Positions 34,261 to 46,700 of a DNA stretch of 64,000 nucleotides are shown here, piece by piece. Under the pieces are notes generated by a model, which saw nothing but the letters and a program-made list of their open reading frames with translations, did no database searches and was not told where the DNA came from. The stretch is taken from positions 2,790,001-2,854,000 of the forward strand of contig NC_083714.1 in the NCBI RefSeq assembly GCF_033118175.1, written 5' to 3'. The DNA comes from Dama dama. Taxonomy: Eukaryota > Chordata > Mammalia > Artiodactyla > Cervidae. Position 1 is the first letter of the stretch, and each line of letters begins with the position of its first letter. The position numbers were made by a program, and so were the translations under genes.

Positions 34261-37200
34261 TTGAGACAGTGATCTTGGGTTTTCTCTGGAGTGCCATCAA
34301 GGAAATCATGTCTCCTTTCACGTTTGATGTGGAACACGGAATTGCTCTGCACGCAGTGCAGGGAAATCGGGCCTCATCTCGCGGCGAGGGGGAAGTCTCA
34401 TGGTTTTTCTCGACTTGCGGCCGGAACCTGGGGTATATTCTCGAGTTACGACCGGGAGGGCCCTTCCAGACATGTGTTTGCTGAGCGACGTCAGGACTCC
34501 TGCCTAGGTACGAGGGACACCTCGGGATTCTCCTCGAGTCTTGGCATGGCAATTGGGACGCGTCTCCACGTGAGGAAGGAGACCCAGCGTCCCTTTCCAC
34601 GTGCCACAGGGATCCTGGGACTCCTATCCATTTTCAAGAGGAGTCAGGCATCGTCTCCTTTGGAAGCATTGATCTCCGCGGACCTCTCGAGTTTTCAAAG
34701 GATGTGAGGTCTCCGGTCGCGATGAGGAGGAGAACTAGGTCTTTCTCTGTGGTCTCCACAGGGCATTCAGACATCCCTTCGTCTTGGGAGATGCAAGACG
34801 AGCCTCCATTCAATTCACTGCAGGGATATCCGGCCTTACTTCGAATCAGAGCATCTCGGTGTCGATTCCACTTGAGGCCACAATATCAGGGACCCTCTCA
34901 CATACCTGTAGCTGAGAGAAGCCTCCTCTTGAGGTGCTTGTGGAAAGTTGGTGTTCCTCTTGAGTCGAAGCCAGGGACTAAGCTCTCATCTCGAGTTGAT
35001 TTCGGGTCCGCGGAGCCCTTTTGTGTTGCTACATTATCCTCAGGATCCCTCTAGACTTGAGACAGTGATCTTGTGTTTTCTCTGGAGTGCCATCAAGGAA
35101 ATCAAGGCTTCTTTCATGTTTGATGTGGAACACGAAATTGCTCTGCACGCAGTGCACGGGAATCGGGCCTCATCTCGCGGCGAGGGGGAAGTCTCATGGT
35201 TTTTCTCGAGTTGCGGCCGGAACCTGGGGTATATTTTCGAGTTGCGACGGGGAGGGCCCTTCTAGACACCTGTTTGTTCAGGGATGTCAGGACTCCTGTC
35301 TAGGTGCGAGGGACACCTCGGGATTTTCCTCAAGTCTTGGCATGGCAATTGGGAGGCGTCTCCACGTGTGGCGGCAGACCAAAGGGTCCCTTTCAACGTG
35401 CCACAGGAATCCTGGGACTCCTATCCATTTTCCAGAGGAGTCAGGCATCGTCTCCTTTGGAAGCATTGATCTCCGTGGACCTCTCGAGTTTTCAAAGCAT
35501 GTGAGGCCTCTGGTCGCGATGAGGCGGAGAACTAGTTCTTTCTCTGTGGTCTCAACAGGGGATTCAGACATCCCTTCGTCTTGGGAGATGCAAGACGAGC
35601 CTGCATTCAATTCACTGTAGGGATATCCGGCCTTACTTCGAGTCAGAGCATCTCAGTGTCCATTCCACTTGAGGCCACAAATTCAGGGTCCCTCTCCCAT
35701 ACCTGTAGCTGAGAGAAGCCTCCTCTTGAGGTGCTTGTGGAAAGTTGGTATTCCTCTTGAGTCGAAGCCAGGGACTAAGCTCTCATCTCGAGTTGATTTG
35801 GGGTCGACGGAGCCTTTTCGTGTTGCTCCAGTGACCTCAGGATCCCTCTAGACTTGAGACAGTGATCTTGGGTTTTCTCTGGAGTTCCATCAAGGAAATC
35901 AAGGCTCCTTTCACGTTTGATGTGGAACACGGAATTGCTCTGCACGCAGTGCAGAGGCTTCGGGCCTCATCTCGCGGCGAGGGGGAAGTCTCATATTTTT
36001 TCTCGAGTTGCGGCCTGAACCTGATTTATATTCTCGAGTTACGATGGGGAGGGCCCTTCCAGACACGTGTTTGTTCAGCGACGTCAGGACTCCTGTCTAG
36101 GTGCGAGGGACACCTCGGGATTCTCCTCGAGTCTTGGCATGGCAATTGGGATGCGTCTCCACCTGAGGCGGGAGACCCAGGTTCCCTGTCCACGTGCCAC
36201 AGGGATCCTGGGACTCCTATCCATTTTCAAGAGGAGTCAGGCATCGTCTCCTTTGGAAGCATTGATCTCCGCGGACCTCTCGAGTTTTCAAAGGATGTGA
36301 GGCCTCCTGTCTCGATGAGGCGGAGAACTACGTCTTTCTCTCTGGTCTCCACAGGGGATTCAGACATCCATTCGTCTTGGGAGATGGAAGAGGAGCCTGC
36401 ATTCAATTCACTGCAGGGATATCCGGCCTTATTTCGAGTCAGAGCATCTCGGTGTCCATTCCACTTGAGGCCACAAACTCAGGGTCCCTCTCACATACCT
36501 GTAGCTGAGAGAAGCCTCCTATTGAGGTGCTTGTGGAAAGTTGGTATTCCTCTTGAGTCGAAGCCAGGGACTAAGCTATAATCTCGAGTTGATTTGGGGT
36601 CCACGGAGCCCTTTCGTGTTGCTCCAGTGACCTCAGGATCCCTCTAGACTTGAGACAGTGATCTTGGGTTTTCTCTGGAGTGCAATCAAGGAAATCAAGG
36701 CTCCTTTCACATTTGATGTGGAACACGGAATTGCTCTGCACGCAGTGCAGGGTAATCGGGCCTCATCTCGCGGCGACGGGGAAGTCTCTTGGTTTTTCTC
36801 GAGTTGCGGCCGGAACCTGGGGTATATTCTCGAGTTACGACAGGGAGGGCCCTTCCAGACACGTGTTTGTTCAGCGACGTCAGGACTCCTGCCTAGGTGC
36901 GAGGGACACCTCGGGATTCTCCTCGAGTCTTGGCATGGCAATTGGGACGCGTCTCCACGTGAGGCGGGAGACCCAGGGTCCTTTCCACGGGCCACAGGGA
37001 TCGTGGGACTTCTATCCATTTGCAAGAGGAGTCAGGCATCGTCTCCTTTGGAAGCATTGATCTGCGCGGACCTCTCGAGTTTTAAAAGGATGTGAGGCCT
37101 CCGTTCGCGTTGAGGCGGAGGACTAGGTCTTTCTCTGTGGTCCCCACAGGGGATTCAGAGATCCCTTCGTCTTGGGAGATGCAAGACGAGCCTGCATTCA

Positions 37201-40200
37201 ATTCACTTCAGGGATATCCGGCCTTGCTTCAAGTCACAGCATCTCGGTGTCCATTCCACTTGAGGCCACAAACTCAGGGTCCCTCTCACATACCTGTAGC
37301 TGAGAAAAGCCTCCTCTTGAGGTGCTTGTGGAAAGTTGGTATTCCTCTTGAGTCGAAGCCAGGGACTAAGCTCTCATCTCGAGTTGATTTGGGGTCCACG
37401 GAGCCCTTTCGTGTTGCTCCAGTGACATCAGGATCCCTCTAGACTTGAGACAGTTATCTTGGGTTTTCTCTGGAGTACCAGCAAGGAAATCAAGGCTCCT
37501 TTCACGCTTGATGTGGAACACGGAATTGCTCTGCACGCAGTGCATGGGAATCGGGCCTCAACTCGCGGCGAGTGGGATGTCTCATGGTTTTTCTTGAATT
37601 CCGGTCGGAACCTGGTGTATATTCTCGAGTTACGACGGGGAAGGCCCTTCCAGACACGTGTTTGTTCAGCGACGTCAGGACTCCTGCCTAGGTGCGAGGG
37701 ACACCTCGGGATTCTCCTCGACTCTTGGCATGGCAATTGGGATGCGTCTCCACGTGAGGCGGGAGACCCAGGGTCCCTTTCCACGTTCCACAGGGATCCT
37801 GGGACTCCTATCCATTTTCAAGAGGAGTCAGACATCGTCTCCTTTGGAAGCATTGATCTCCGCCGACCTCTCGAGTTTTCAAAGGAAGTGAGGCCTCCGG
37901 TCTCGATGAGGCGGAGAACTCGGTCTTTCTCTGTGGTCTACACAGGGGATTCAGACATCCCTTCGTCTTGGGAAATGCAAGACGAGCCTGCATTCAATTC
38001 ACTGCAGGGATATCCGGCCTTACTTCGAGTCAGAGCATCTCGGTGTCCATTCCACTTGAGGCCACAAACTCAGGGTCCCTCTCACATACCTGTAGCTGAG
38101 AGAAGCCTCCTCTTGAGGTGCTTGTGGAAAGTTGGTGTTCCTCTTGAGTCGAAGCCAGGGTCTAAGCTCTCATCTCGAGTTGATTTGGGGTCCACGGAGC
38201 CCTTTCGTGTTGCTCCAGTGACCTCAGGATCCCTCTAGACTTGAGACAGTGATCTTGGGTTTTCTCCGGAGTGCCATCAAGGAAATCAAGGCTCCTTTCA
38301 CGTTTGATGTGGAACACGGAATTGCTCTGCACGCAGTGCAGGGGCTTCGGGCCTCATCCCGCGGCGAGGGGGAAGTCTCATATTTTTTCTCGAGGTGCGG
38401 CCGGAACCTGATTTATATTCTCGAGTTACGACGGGGAGGGCCCTTCCAGACACGTGTTTGTTCAGCGACGTCAGGACTCCTGCCTAGGTGCGAGGGACAC
38501 CTCGGGATTCTCCTCGAGTCTTGGCATGGCAATTGGGACGCGTCTCCACGTGAGGCGGGAGACCCAGGTTCCCTGTCCACATGCCACAGGGATCCTGGGA
38601 CTCCTATCCATTTTCAAGAGGAGTCAGGCATCGTCTCCTTTGGAAGCATTGATCTCCGCGGACCTCTCGAGTTTTCAAAGGATGTGAGGCCTCCGGTCGC
38701 TTTGAGGCAGAGGACTAGGTCGTTCTCTGTGGTCTCCACAGGGGATTCAGACAACCCTTCCTCTTGGGAGATGCAAGTTGAGACTGCATTCAATTCACTG
38801 CAGGGATATCCAGCCTTACTTCGAGTCAGAGCATCTCGGTGTCCATTCCACTTGAGGCCACAAACTCAGGGTCCCTCTCACATACCTGTATCTGAGAGAA
38901 GCCTCCTCTTGAGGTGCTTGTGGAAAGTTGGTGTTCCTCTTGAGTCGAAGCCAGGGACTAAGCTCTCATCTCGAGTTGATTTGGGGTCCATGGAGCCCTT
39001 TCGTGTTGCTCCAGTGACCTCAGGATCCCTCTAGACTTGAGACAGTGATCTTGTGATTTCTCTGGAGTGCCATCAAGGAAATTAAGGCTCCTTTCACGTT
39101 TGATATGGAACATGAAATTGCTCTGCATGCAGTGCAGGGGAATCGGGCCTCATATCGTGGCGAGGGGAAAGTCTCATGGTTTTTCTCGAGTTGCGGCCGG
39201 AACCTGGGGTATATTCTCGAGTTACGACGGGGAGGGCCCTTCCAGACACGTGTTTGTTCAGCGACGTCAGGACTCCTGCCTAGGTGCGAGGGACACCTCG
39301 GGATTCTCCTCGAGTCTTGCCATGGCAATTGGGAGGCGTCTGCACGTGAGGCGGGAGACCCAGTGTCCCTTTCCACGTGCCACAGTGATCCTGGGACTCC
39401 TATCCATTTTCAAGAGGAGTCAGGCATCGTCTCCTTGGGAAGTATTGATCTCCACGGACCTCTCGAGTTTTAAAAAATGTGAGGCCTCCGGTCGCGTTGA
39501 GGCGGAGGACTAGGTCTTTCTCTGTGGTCTCCACAGGGGATTCAGACAACCCTTCGTCTTGGGAGATGCAAGACGAGCCTGCATTCAATTCACTGCAGGG
39601 ATATCCGGCCTTACTTCGAGTCAGAGCATCTCGGTGTCCATTCCACTTGAGGCCACAAACTCAGGGTCCCTCTGACATACCAGTAGCTGAGAGAAGCCTC
39701 CTCTTGAGGTGCTTGTGGAAAGTTGGTATTCCTCTTGAGTCGAAGCCAGGGACTAAGCTCTCATCTCGAGTTGATTTGGGGTCCACGGAGCCCTTTCGTG
39801 TTGCTCCAGTGACCTCAGGATCCCTCTAGACTTGAGACAGTGATCTTGGGTTTTCTCTGGAGTGCCATTAAGGAAATCAAGGTTCCTTTCACGTTTGATG
39901 TGGAACACGGAATTGGTCTGCACGCAGTGCAGGGGAATCGGGCCTCATCCTGCGGGGAGGGGGAAGTCTCATGGTTTTTCTCGAGTTGCGGCCGGAACCT
40001 GGGGTATATTCTCGAGTAACGACGGGGAGGGCCCTTCCAGATACGGGTTTGTTCAGCGACGTGAGGACTCCTGCCTAGGTGCGAGGGACAGCTCGGGATT
40101 CTCCTCGAGTCTTGGCATGGCAATTTGGACGCGTCTCCACGTGAGACGGGAGACCCAGGTTCCCTTTCCACGTGTCACAGGGATCCTGGGACTCCTATCC

Positions 40201-43200
40201 ATTTTCAAGAGGAGTCAGGCATCGTCTCCTTTGGAAACATTGATCTCCGCAGACGTCTCGTGTTTTCAAAGGATGTGAGGCCTCCGGTCGCGATGAGGCG
40301 GAGGACTAGGTCTTTCTCTGTGGTCTCCACAGCGGATTCAGACATCCCTTCGTCTTGGGAGATGCAAGACGAGCCTGCATTCAATTCACTGCAGGGATAT
40401 CCGGCCTTACTTCGAGTCAGAGCATCTCGGTGTCCATTCCACTTGAGGCCACAAACTCAGGGTCCCTCTCACATACCTCTAGCTGAGAGAAGCCTCCTCT
40501 TGAGCTGCTTGTGGAAAGTTGGTATTCCTCTTGAGTCGAAGCCAGGGACTAAGCTCTCATCTCGAGTTGATTTTGGGTCCACGGAGAACTTTCGTGTTGC
40601 TCCAGTGACCTCAGGATCCCTCTAGACTTGAGAGAGTGATCTTGGGTTTTCTCTGGTGTGCCATCAGGGAAATCAAGGCTCCTTTCATTTTTGATGTGGA
40701 ATACCGAATTGCTCTGCACGCAGGGCAGGGGAAACGGGCCTCATCTCGCGGCGAGGGGGAAGTCTCATGGTTTTTCACGAGTTGCGGCCGGAACCTGGGG
40801 TATATTCTCGAGTTACGACGGGGAGGGCCCTTCCAGACACGTGTTTGTTCAGCGACGTCAGGATTCCTGCCTAGGTGCGAGGGACACCTCGTGATTGTCC
40901 TCGAGTCTTGGCATGGCAATTGGGATGCGTCTCCACGTGAGGCGGGAGACCCAGTGTCCCTTTCCACGTGCCACAGGGATCCTGGGACTCCTATCCATTT
41001 TCAAGAGGAGTCAGGCAACGTCTCCTTTGGAAGCATTGATCTCCGCGGACCTCTCGAGTTTTCAAAGGATGTGAGGCCTTCGGTCGCATAGAGGGGGAGG
41101 ACTAGGTCTTTCTCTGTGGTCTCCACAGGGGATTCAGACATCCCTTCGTCTTGGGAGATGCAAGACGAGGCTGCATTCAATTCACTGCAGGGATATCTGA
41201 CCTTACTTCGAGTCAGAGCATCTCGGTGTCCATTCCACTTGAGGCCACAAACTCAGGGTACCTCTTACATAAATGCAGCTGAGGGAAGCCTCCTCTTGAG
41301 GTGCTTTTGGAAACTTGGTATTCCTCTTGAGTCGAAGCCAGGGACTAAGCTCTCATCTCGAGTTGATTTGGGGTCCACGGAGCCCTTTCGTGTTGCTCCA
41401 GTGACCTCAGGATCCCTCTAGACTTGAGACAGTGATCTTGGGTTTTCTCTGGAGTGCCAGCAAGGAAATCAAGGCTCCTTTCACGTTTGATGTGGAACAC
41501 GGAATTGCTCTGCACGCAGTGCAGGGGAATCGGGCCTCATCTCGCGGCGAGGGGAAAGTCTCATGGTTTTTCTCGAGTTGCGGCCGGAACCTGGGGCATA
41601 TTCTCGAGTTACGACGGGGAGGGCCCTTCCAGACACGTGTTTGTTCAGCGACGTCAGGACTCCTGCCTAGGTGCGAGGGACACCTCGGGATTCTCCTCGA
41701 GTCTTGGCATGGCAATTTGGACGCGTCTCCACGTGAGGCGGGAGGCCCAGGGTCCCTTTCCACGTGCCACAGGGATCCTGGGACTCCTATCCATTTTCAA
41801 GAGGAGTCAGGCATCGTCTCCTTTGGAAGCATTGATCTCCGCGGACCTCTCGAGTTTTCAAAGGATGTGAGGCCTCTGGTCGCGTTGAGGCAGAGGATTA
41901 GGTCTTTCTCTGTGGTCTCCAAAGGGGATTCAGACATCCCTTCGTCTTGGGAGATGCAAGACGAGCCTGCATTCAATTCACTGCAGGGATATCCGGCCTT
42001 ACTTCGAGTCAGAGCATCTCGGTGTCCAGTCCACTTGAGGCCACAAACTCAGGGTCCCTCTCACATACATGTAGCTGAGAGAAGCCTCCTCTTGAGGTGC
42101 TTGTGGAAAGTTGGTAATCCTCTTGAGTCGAAGTCAGACACTAAGCTCTCATCTCGAGTTGATTTCGGGTCCACGGAGCCCTTTCGTGTTGCTCCAGTGA
42201 CCTCAGGATCCCTCTAGACTTGAGACAGTGATCTTGGGTTTCCTCTGGAGTGCAATCAAGGAAATCAAGGCTCCTTTCACGTTTGATGTGGAACACGGAA
42301 TTGCTCTGCACGCAGTGCAGGGGAATCGGGCCTCATCTCGCGGCGACTGGGAAGTCTCATGGTTTTTCTCGAGCTGCGGCCGGAACATGGTTTATATTCT
42401 CGAGTTACGACGGGGAGGGTCCTTCCAGACACGTGTTTGTTCAGCAACGTCAGGACTCCTGCCTAGGTGCGAGGCACACCTCGGGATTCTCCTCGAGTCT
42501 TGGCATGGCAATTGGGACGCATCTCCACGTGAGGCGGGAGACCTAGGGTCCCTTTCCACGTGGGACAGGGATCCTGGGACTCCTATCCATTTTCAAGAGG
42601 ATTCAGGCGTCGTCTCCTTTGGAAGCATTGATCTCCACGGACCTCTTGAGTTTTCAAAGGATGTGAGGCCTCGTGTCGCGTTGAGGCGGAGGACTAGGTC
42701 TTTCTCTCTGGTCTCCACACGGAATTCAGACAACCCTTCGTCTTGGGAGATGCAAGTCGAGACTGCATTCAATTCACTGCAGGGATATCCGGCCTTACTT
42801 CAAGTCAGAGCATCTCGGTGTCCACTCCACTTGAGGCCACAAACTCAGGGTCCCTCTCACATACCTGTAGCTGAGAGAAGCCTCCTCTTGAGGTGCTTGT
42901 GGAAAGTTGGTATTCCTCTTGAGTCGAAGCCAGGGACTAAGCTCTCATCTCGAGTTGATTTGGGGTCCACGGAGCCCTTTTCTTTTGCTCCAGTGACCTC
43001 AGGATCCCTCTAGACTTGAGACAGTGATCTTGGGTTTTCTCTGGAGTGCCATCAAGGAAATCAAGGCTCCTTTCACGTTTGATGTGGAACACGGAATTGC
43101 TCTGCACGCAGTGCAGGGGAATCGGGCCTCATCTCGCGGCGAGGGGGAAGTCTCATGGTTTTTCTCGAGTTGCGTCCGGAACCTGGGGTATATTCTCGAG

Positions 43201-43390
43201 TTACGACGGGGAGGGCTTTTCCAGACACGTGTTTGTTCAGCGACGTCAGGACTCCTGCCTAGGTGCGAGGTACACCTCAGGATTCTCCTCGGGTCTTGGC
43301 ATGGCAATTGGGACGCGTCTCCACGTGAGGCAGGAGACCCAGGGTCCCTTTCCACGTGCCACAGGGATCCTGGGACTCCTATCCATTTTC
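33687..43390 (+). repeat. Ruminant satellite I array, left part (~796-bp monomer)
   Basis: About twelve tandem monomers lie here. Using the last base of CTCTAGAC as a landmark, monomers fall at 34,260; 35,056; 35,853; 36,649; 37,444; 38,240; 39,036; 39,831; 40,627; 41,423; 42,219 and 43,015, spacings of 795-797 bp. Monomers are GC- and CpG-rich, with recurring CTCGAG (XhoI) sites and many short related stretches (CTCGAGTT, CACTTGAGG, CTTGAGTCGAAG), consistent with the known origin of ruminant satellite I from short ~31-bp subrepeats. I recognise the family from its sequence character and monomer size. Length favours a deer or a caprine over cattle. The array is cut at 43,390 by a LINE-1. No canonical CENP-B box is visible. 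Confidence 0.9.
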
Positions 43391-43755
43391 TTTTTTTTTT
43401 TTTTTTTATTTTTTTTTATTTTTTTTTTTTAATTTTTATTATTATTATTTTTTTTTCCAGTGGGTTTTGTCATACATTGATATGAATCAGCCATGGATTT
43501 ACATGTATTCCCAATCCCGATCCCCCCTCCAACCTGCCTCTCCACCCGATTCCTCTGGGTCTTCCCAGTGCACCAGGCCGGAGCACTTGTCTCGTGCATC
43601 CCACCTGGGCTGGTGATCTGTTTCACCATAGATAGTATACATGCTGTTCTTTTGAAATATCCCACCCTCACATTCTCCCACAAAGTTCAAAAGTCTGTTC
43701 TGTATTTCTTTTTCTCTTTTTCTGTTCTGCATATAGGGTTATCGTTATCCCCTTT
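43391..43755 (-). other. L1 3' UTR and poly(A) tail
   Basis: Read on the minus strand, the ORF2 stop is followed by ~300 bp of 3' UTR typical of mammalian L1. It includes the CATGGCTGATTCATATCAAT segment that recurs in ruminant L1 3' ends, and a G-rich stretch GGAGGGGGGATCGGGATTGG at ~43,518-43,537. The tail covers 43,391-43,456 and is impure: internal TAA triplets and a minus-strand AATAAA at 43,435-43,440 could serve as the polyadenylation signal. The tail abuts satellite I directly. Confidence 0.85.
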
Positions 43756-46700
43756 CTAAATTCCATATACATGTGTCAGTATGCTGTAATGTTCTTTATC
43801 TTTCTGGCTTACTTCACTCTGTATAAGGGGCTCCAGCATCATCCATCTCATTAGGACTGGTTCAAATGAATTCTTTTTAATGCCTGAGTAATATTCCATG
43901 GTATATATGTACCACAGCTTCCTTATCCATTCTTCTGCTGATGGGCATCTAGGTTGCTTCCATGTCCTGGCTATTATAAACAGTGCTGCAATGAACATTG
44001 GGGTGCACGTGTCTCTTTCAGATCTGGTTTCCTCAGTGTGTATGCCCAGAAGTGGGATTGCTGGGTCATATGGCAGTTCTATGTCCAGTTTTTTAAGAAA
44101 TCTCCACACTGTTTTCCATAGCGGCTGAACTAGTTTGCATTCCCACCAACAGTGTAAGAGGGTTCCCTTTTCTCCACACCCTCTCCAGCATTTATTGCTT
44201 GTAGACTTTTGGATAGCAGCCATCCTGACTGGCGTGTAATGGTACCTCATTGTGGTTTTGATTTGCATTTCTCTAATAATGAGTGATGTTGAGCATCTTT
44301 TCATGTGTTTGTTAGCCATCTGTATGTCTTCCTTGGAGAAATGTCTGTTTAGTTCTTTGGCCCATTTTTTGATTGGGTCATTTATTTTTCTGGAATTGAG
44401 CTGCAGGAGTTGCTTGTATATTTTTGAGATTAGTCCTTTGTCTGTTTCTTCATTTGCTATTATTTTCTCCCAATCTGAGGGCTGTCTTTTCATCTTACTT
44501 ATAGTTTCCTTTGTAGTGCAAAAGCTTTTAAGTTTCATTAGGTCCCATTTGTTTAGTTTTGCTTTTATTTCCAATATTCTGGGAGGTGGGTCATAGAGGA
44601 TCTTGCTTTGATTTATGTCGGAGAGTGTTTTGCCTATGTTCTCCTCTAGGAGTTTTATAGTTTCTGGTCTTACATTTAGATCTTTAATCCATTTTGAGTT
44701 TATTTTTGTGTATGGTGTTAGAAAGTGTTCTAGTTTCATTCTTTTACAAGTGGTTGACCAGTTTTCCCAGCACCACTTGTTAAAGAGGTTGTCTTTTTTC
44801 CATTGTATATCCTTGCCTCCTTTGTCAAAGATAAGGTGTCCATAGGTTCGTGGATTTATCTCTGGGCTTTCTATTCTGTTCCATTGATCTATATTTCTGT
44901 CTTTGTGCCAGTACCATACTGTCTTGATGACTGTGGCTTTGTAGTAGAGTCTGAAGTCAGGCAGGTTGATTCCTCCAGTTCCATTCTTCTTTCTCAAGAT
45001 TACTTTGGCTATTCGAGGTTTTTTGTATTTCCATACAAATTGTGAAATTCTTTGGTCTAGTTCTGTGAAAAATACCGTTGGTAGCTTGATAGGGATTGCA
45101 TTGAATCTATAGACTGCTTTGGGTAGAATAGCCATTTTGACAATATTAATTCTTCCAATCCATGAACACGGTATGTTTCTCCATCTGTTTGTGTCCTCTT
45201 TGATTTCTTTCATCAGTGTTTTATAGTTTTCTATGTATAGGTCCTTTGTTTCTTTAGGTAGATATACTCCTAAGTATTTTATTCTTTTTGTTGCAATGGT
45301 GAATGGTATTGTTTCCTTAATTTCTCTGTCTGTTTTTTCATTGTTAGTATATAGGAATGCAAGGGATTTCTGTGTGTTAATTTTATATCCTGCAACTTTA
45401 CTATATTCATTGATTAGCTCTAGTAATTTTCTGGTAGAATCTTTAGGGTTTTCTATGTAGAGGATCATGTCATCTGCAAACAGTGAGAGTTTTACTTCTT
45501 CTTTTCCTATCTGGATTCCTTTTACTTCTTTTTCTGCTCTGATTGCTGTGGCCAGCACTTCCAACACTATGTTGAATAGTAGTGGTGAGAGTGGGCACCC
45601 TTGTCTTGTTCCTGATTTCAGGGGAAATGCCTTCAATATTTCACCATTGAGGGTGATGCTTGCTGTGGGTTTGTCATATATAGCTTTTATTATGTTGAGG
45701 TATGTTCCTTCTATTCCTGCTTTTTGGAGAGTTTTAATCATAAATGAGTGTTGAATTTTGTCAAAGGCTTTCTCTGCATCTATTGAGATAATCATATGGT
45801 TTTTATCTTTCAATTTGTTAATGTGGTGTATTACATTGATTGATTTGCGGATATTAAAGAATCCTTGCATTCCTGGGATAAAGCCCACTTGGTCATGGTG
45901 TATGATTTTTTTAATATGTTGTTGGATTCTGTTTGCTAGAATTTTGTTAAGGATTTTTGCATCTATGTTCATCAGTGATATTGGCCTGTAGTTTTCTTTT
46001 TTTGTGGCATCTTTGTCTGGTTTTGGAATTAGGGTGATGGTGGCCTCATAGAATGAGTTTGGAAGCTTACCTTCTTCTGCAATTTTCTGGAAGAGTTTGA
46101 GTAAGATAGGTGTTAGCTCTTCTCTAAATTTTTGGTAGAATTCAGCTGTGAAGCCATCTGGTCCTGGGCTTTTGTTTGCTGGAAGATTTTTGATGACAGT
46201 TTCGATTTCCTTGCTTGTGATGGGTCTGTTAAGATCTTCTATTTCTTCCTGGTTCAGTTTTGGAAAGTTATACTTTTCTAAGAATTTGTCCATTTCATCC
46301 AAGTTGTCCATTTTATTGGCATAGAGCTGCTGGTAGTAGTCTCTTATGATCCTTTGTATTTCAGTGTTGTCTGTTGTGATCTCTCCATTTTCATTTCTAA
46401 TTTTGTTAATTTGGTTTTTCTCTCTTTGTTTCTTAATGAGTCTTGCTAATGGTTTGTCAATTTTGTTTATTTTTTCAAAAAACCAGCTTTTAGCTTTGTT
46501 GATTTTTGCTATGGTCTCTTTAGTTTCTTTTGCATTTATTTCTGCCCTGATTTTTAAGATTTCTTTCCTTCTGCTAACTCTGGGGTTCTTCATTTCTTCC
46601 TTCTCTAATTGCTTTAGGTGTAGAGTTAGGTTATTTAATTGGTTTTTTTCCTGTTTCTTGATGTAAGCCTGTAATGCTATGAACCTTCCCCTTAGCACTG

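Noticed and set aside
1..43390. Additional transposons (SINEs, BovB, LTR elements) nested in the satellites
   Set aside because: No A-tailed SINE, RTE-type or LTR-like segment interrupts the periodic pattern. The only non-satellite insertion is the L1 at 43,391-50,104.
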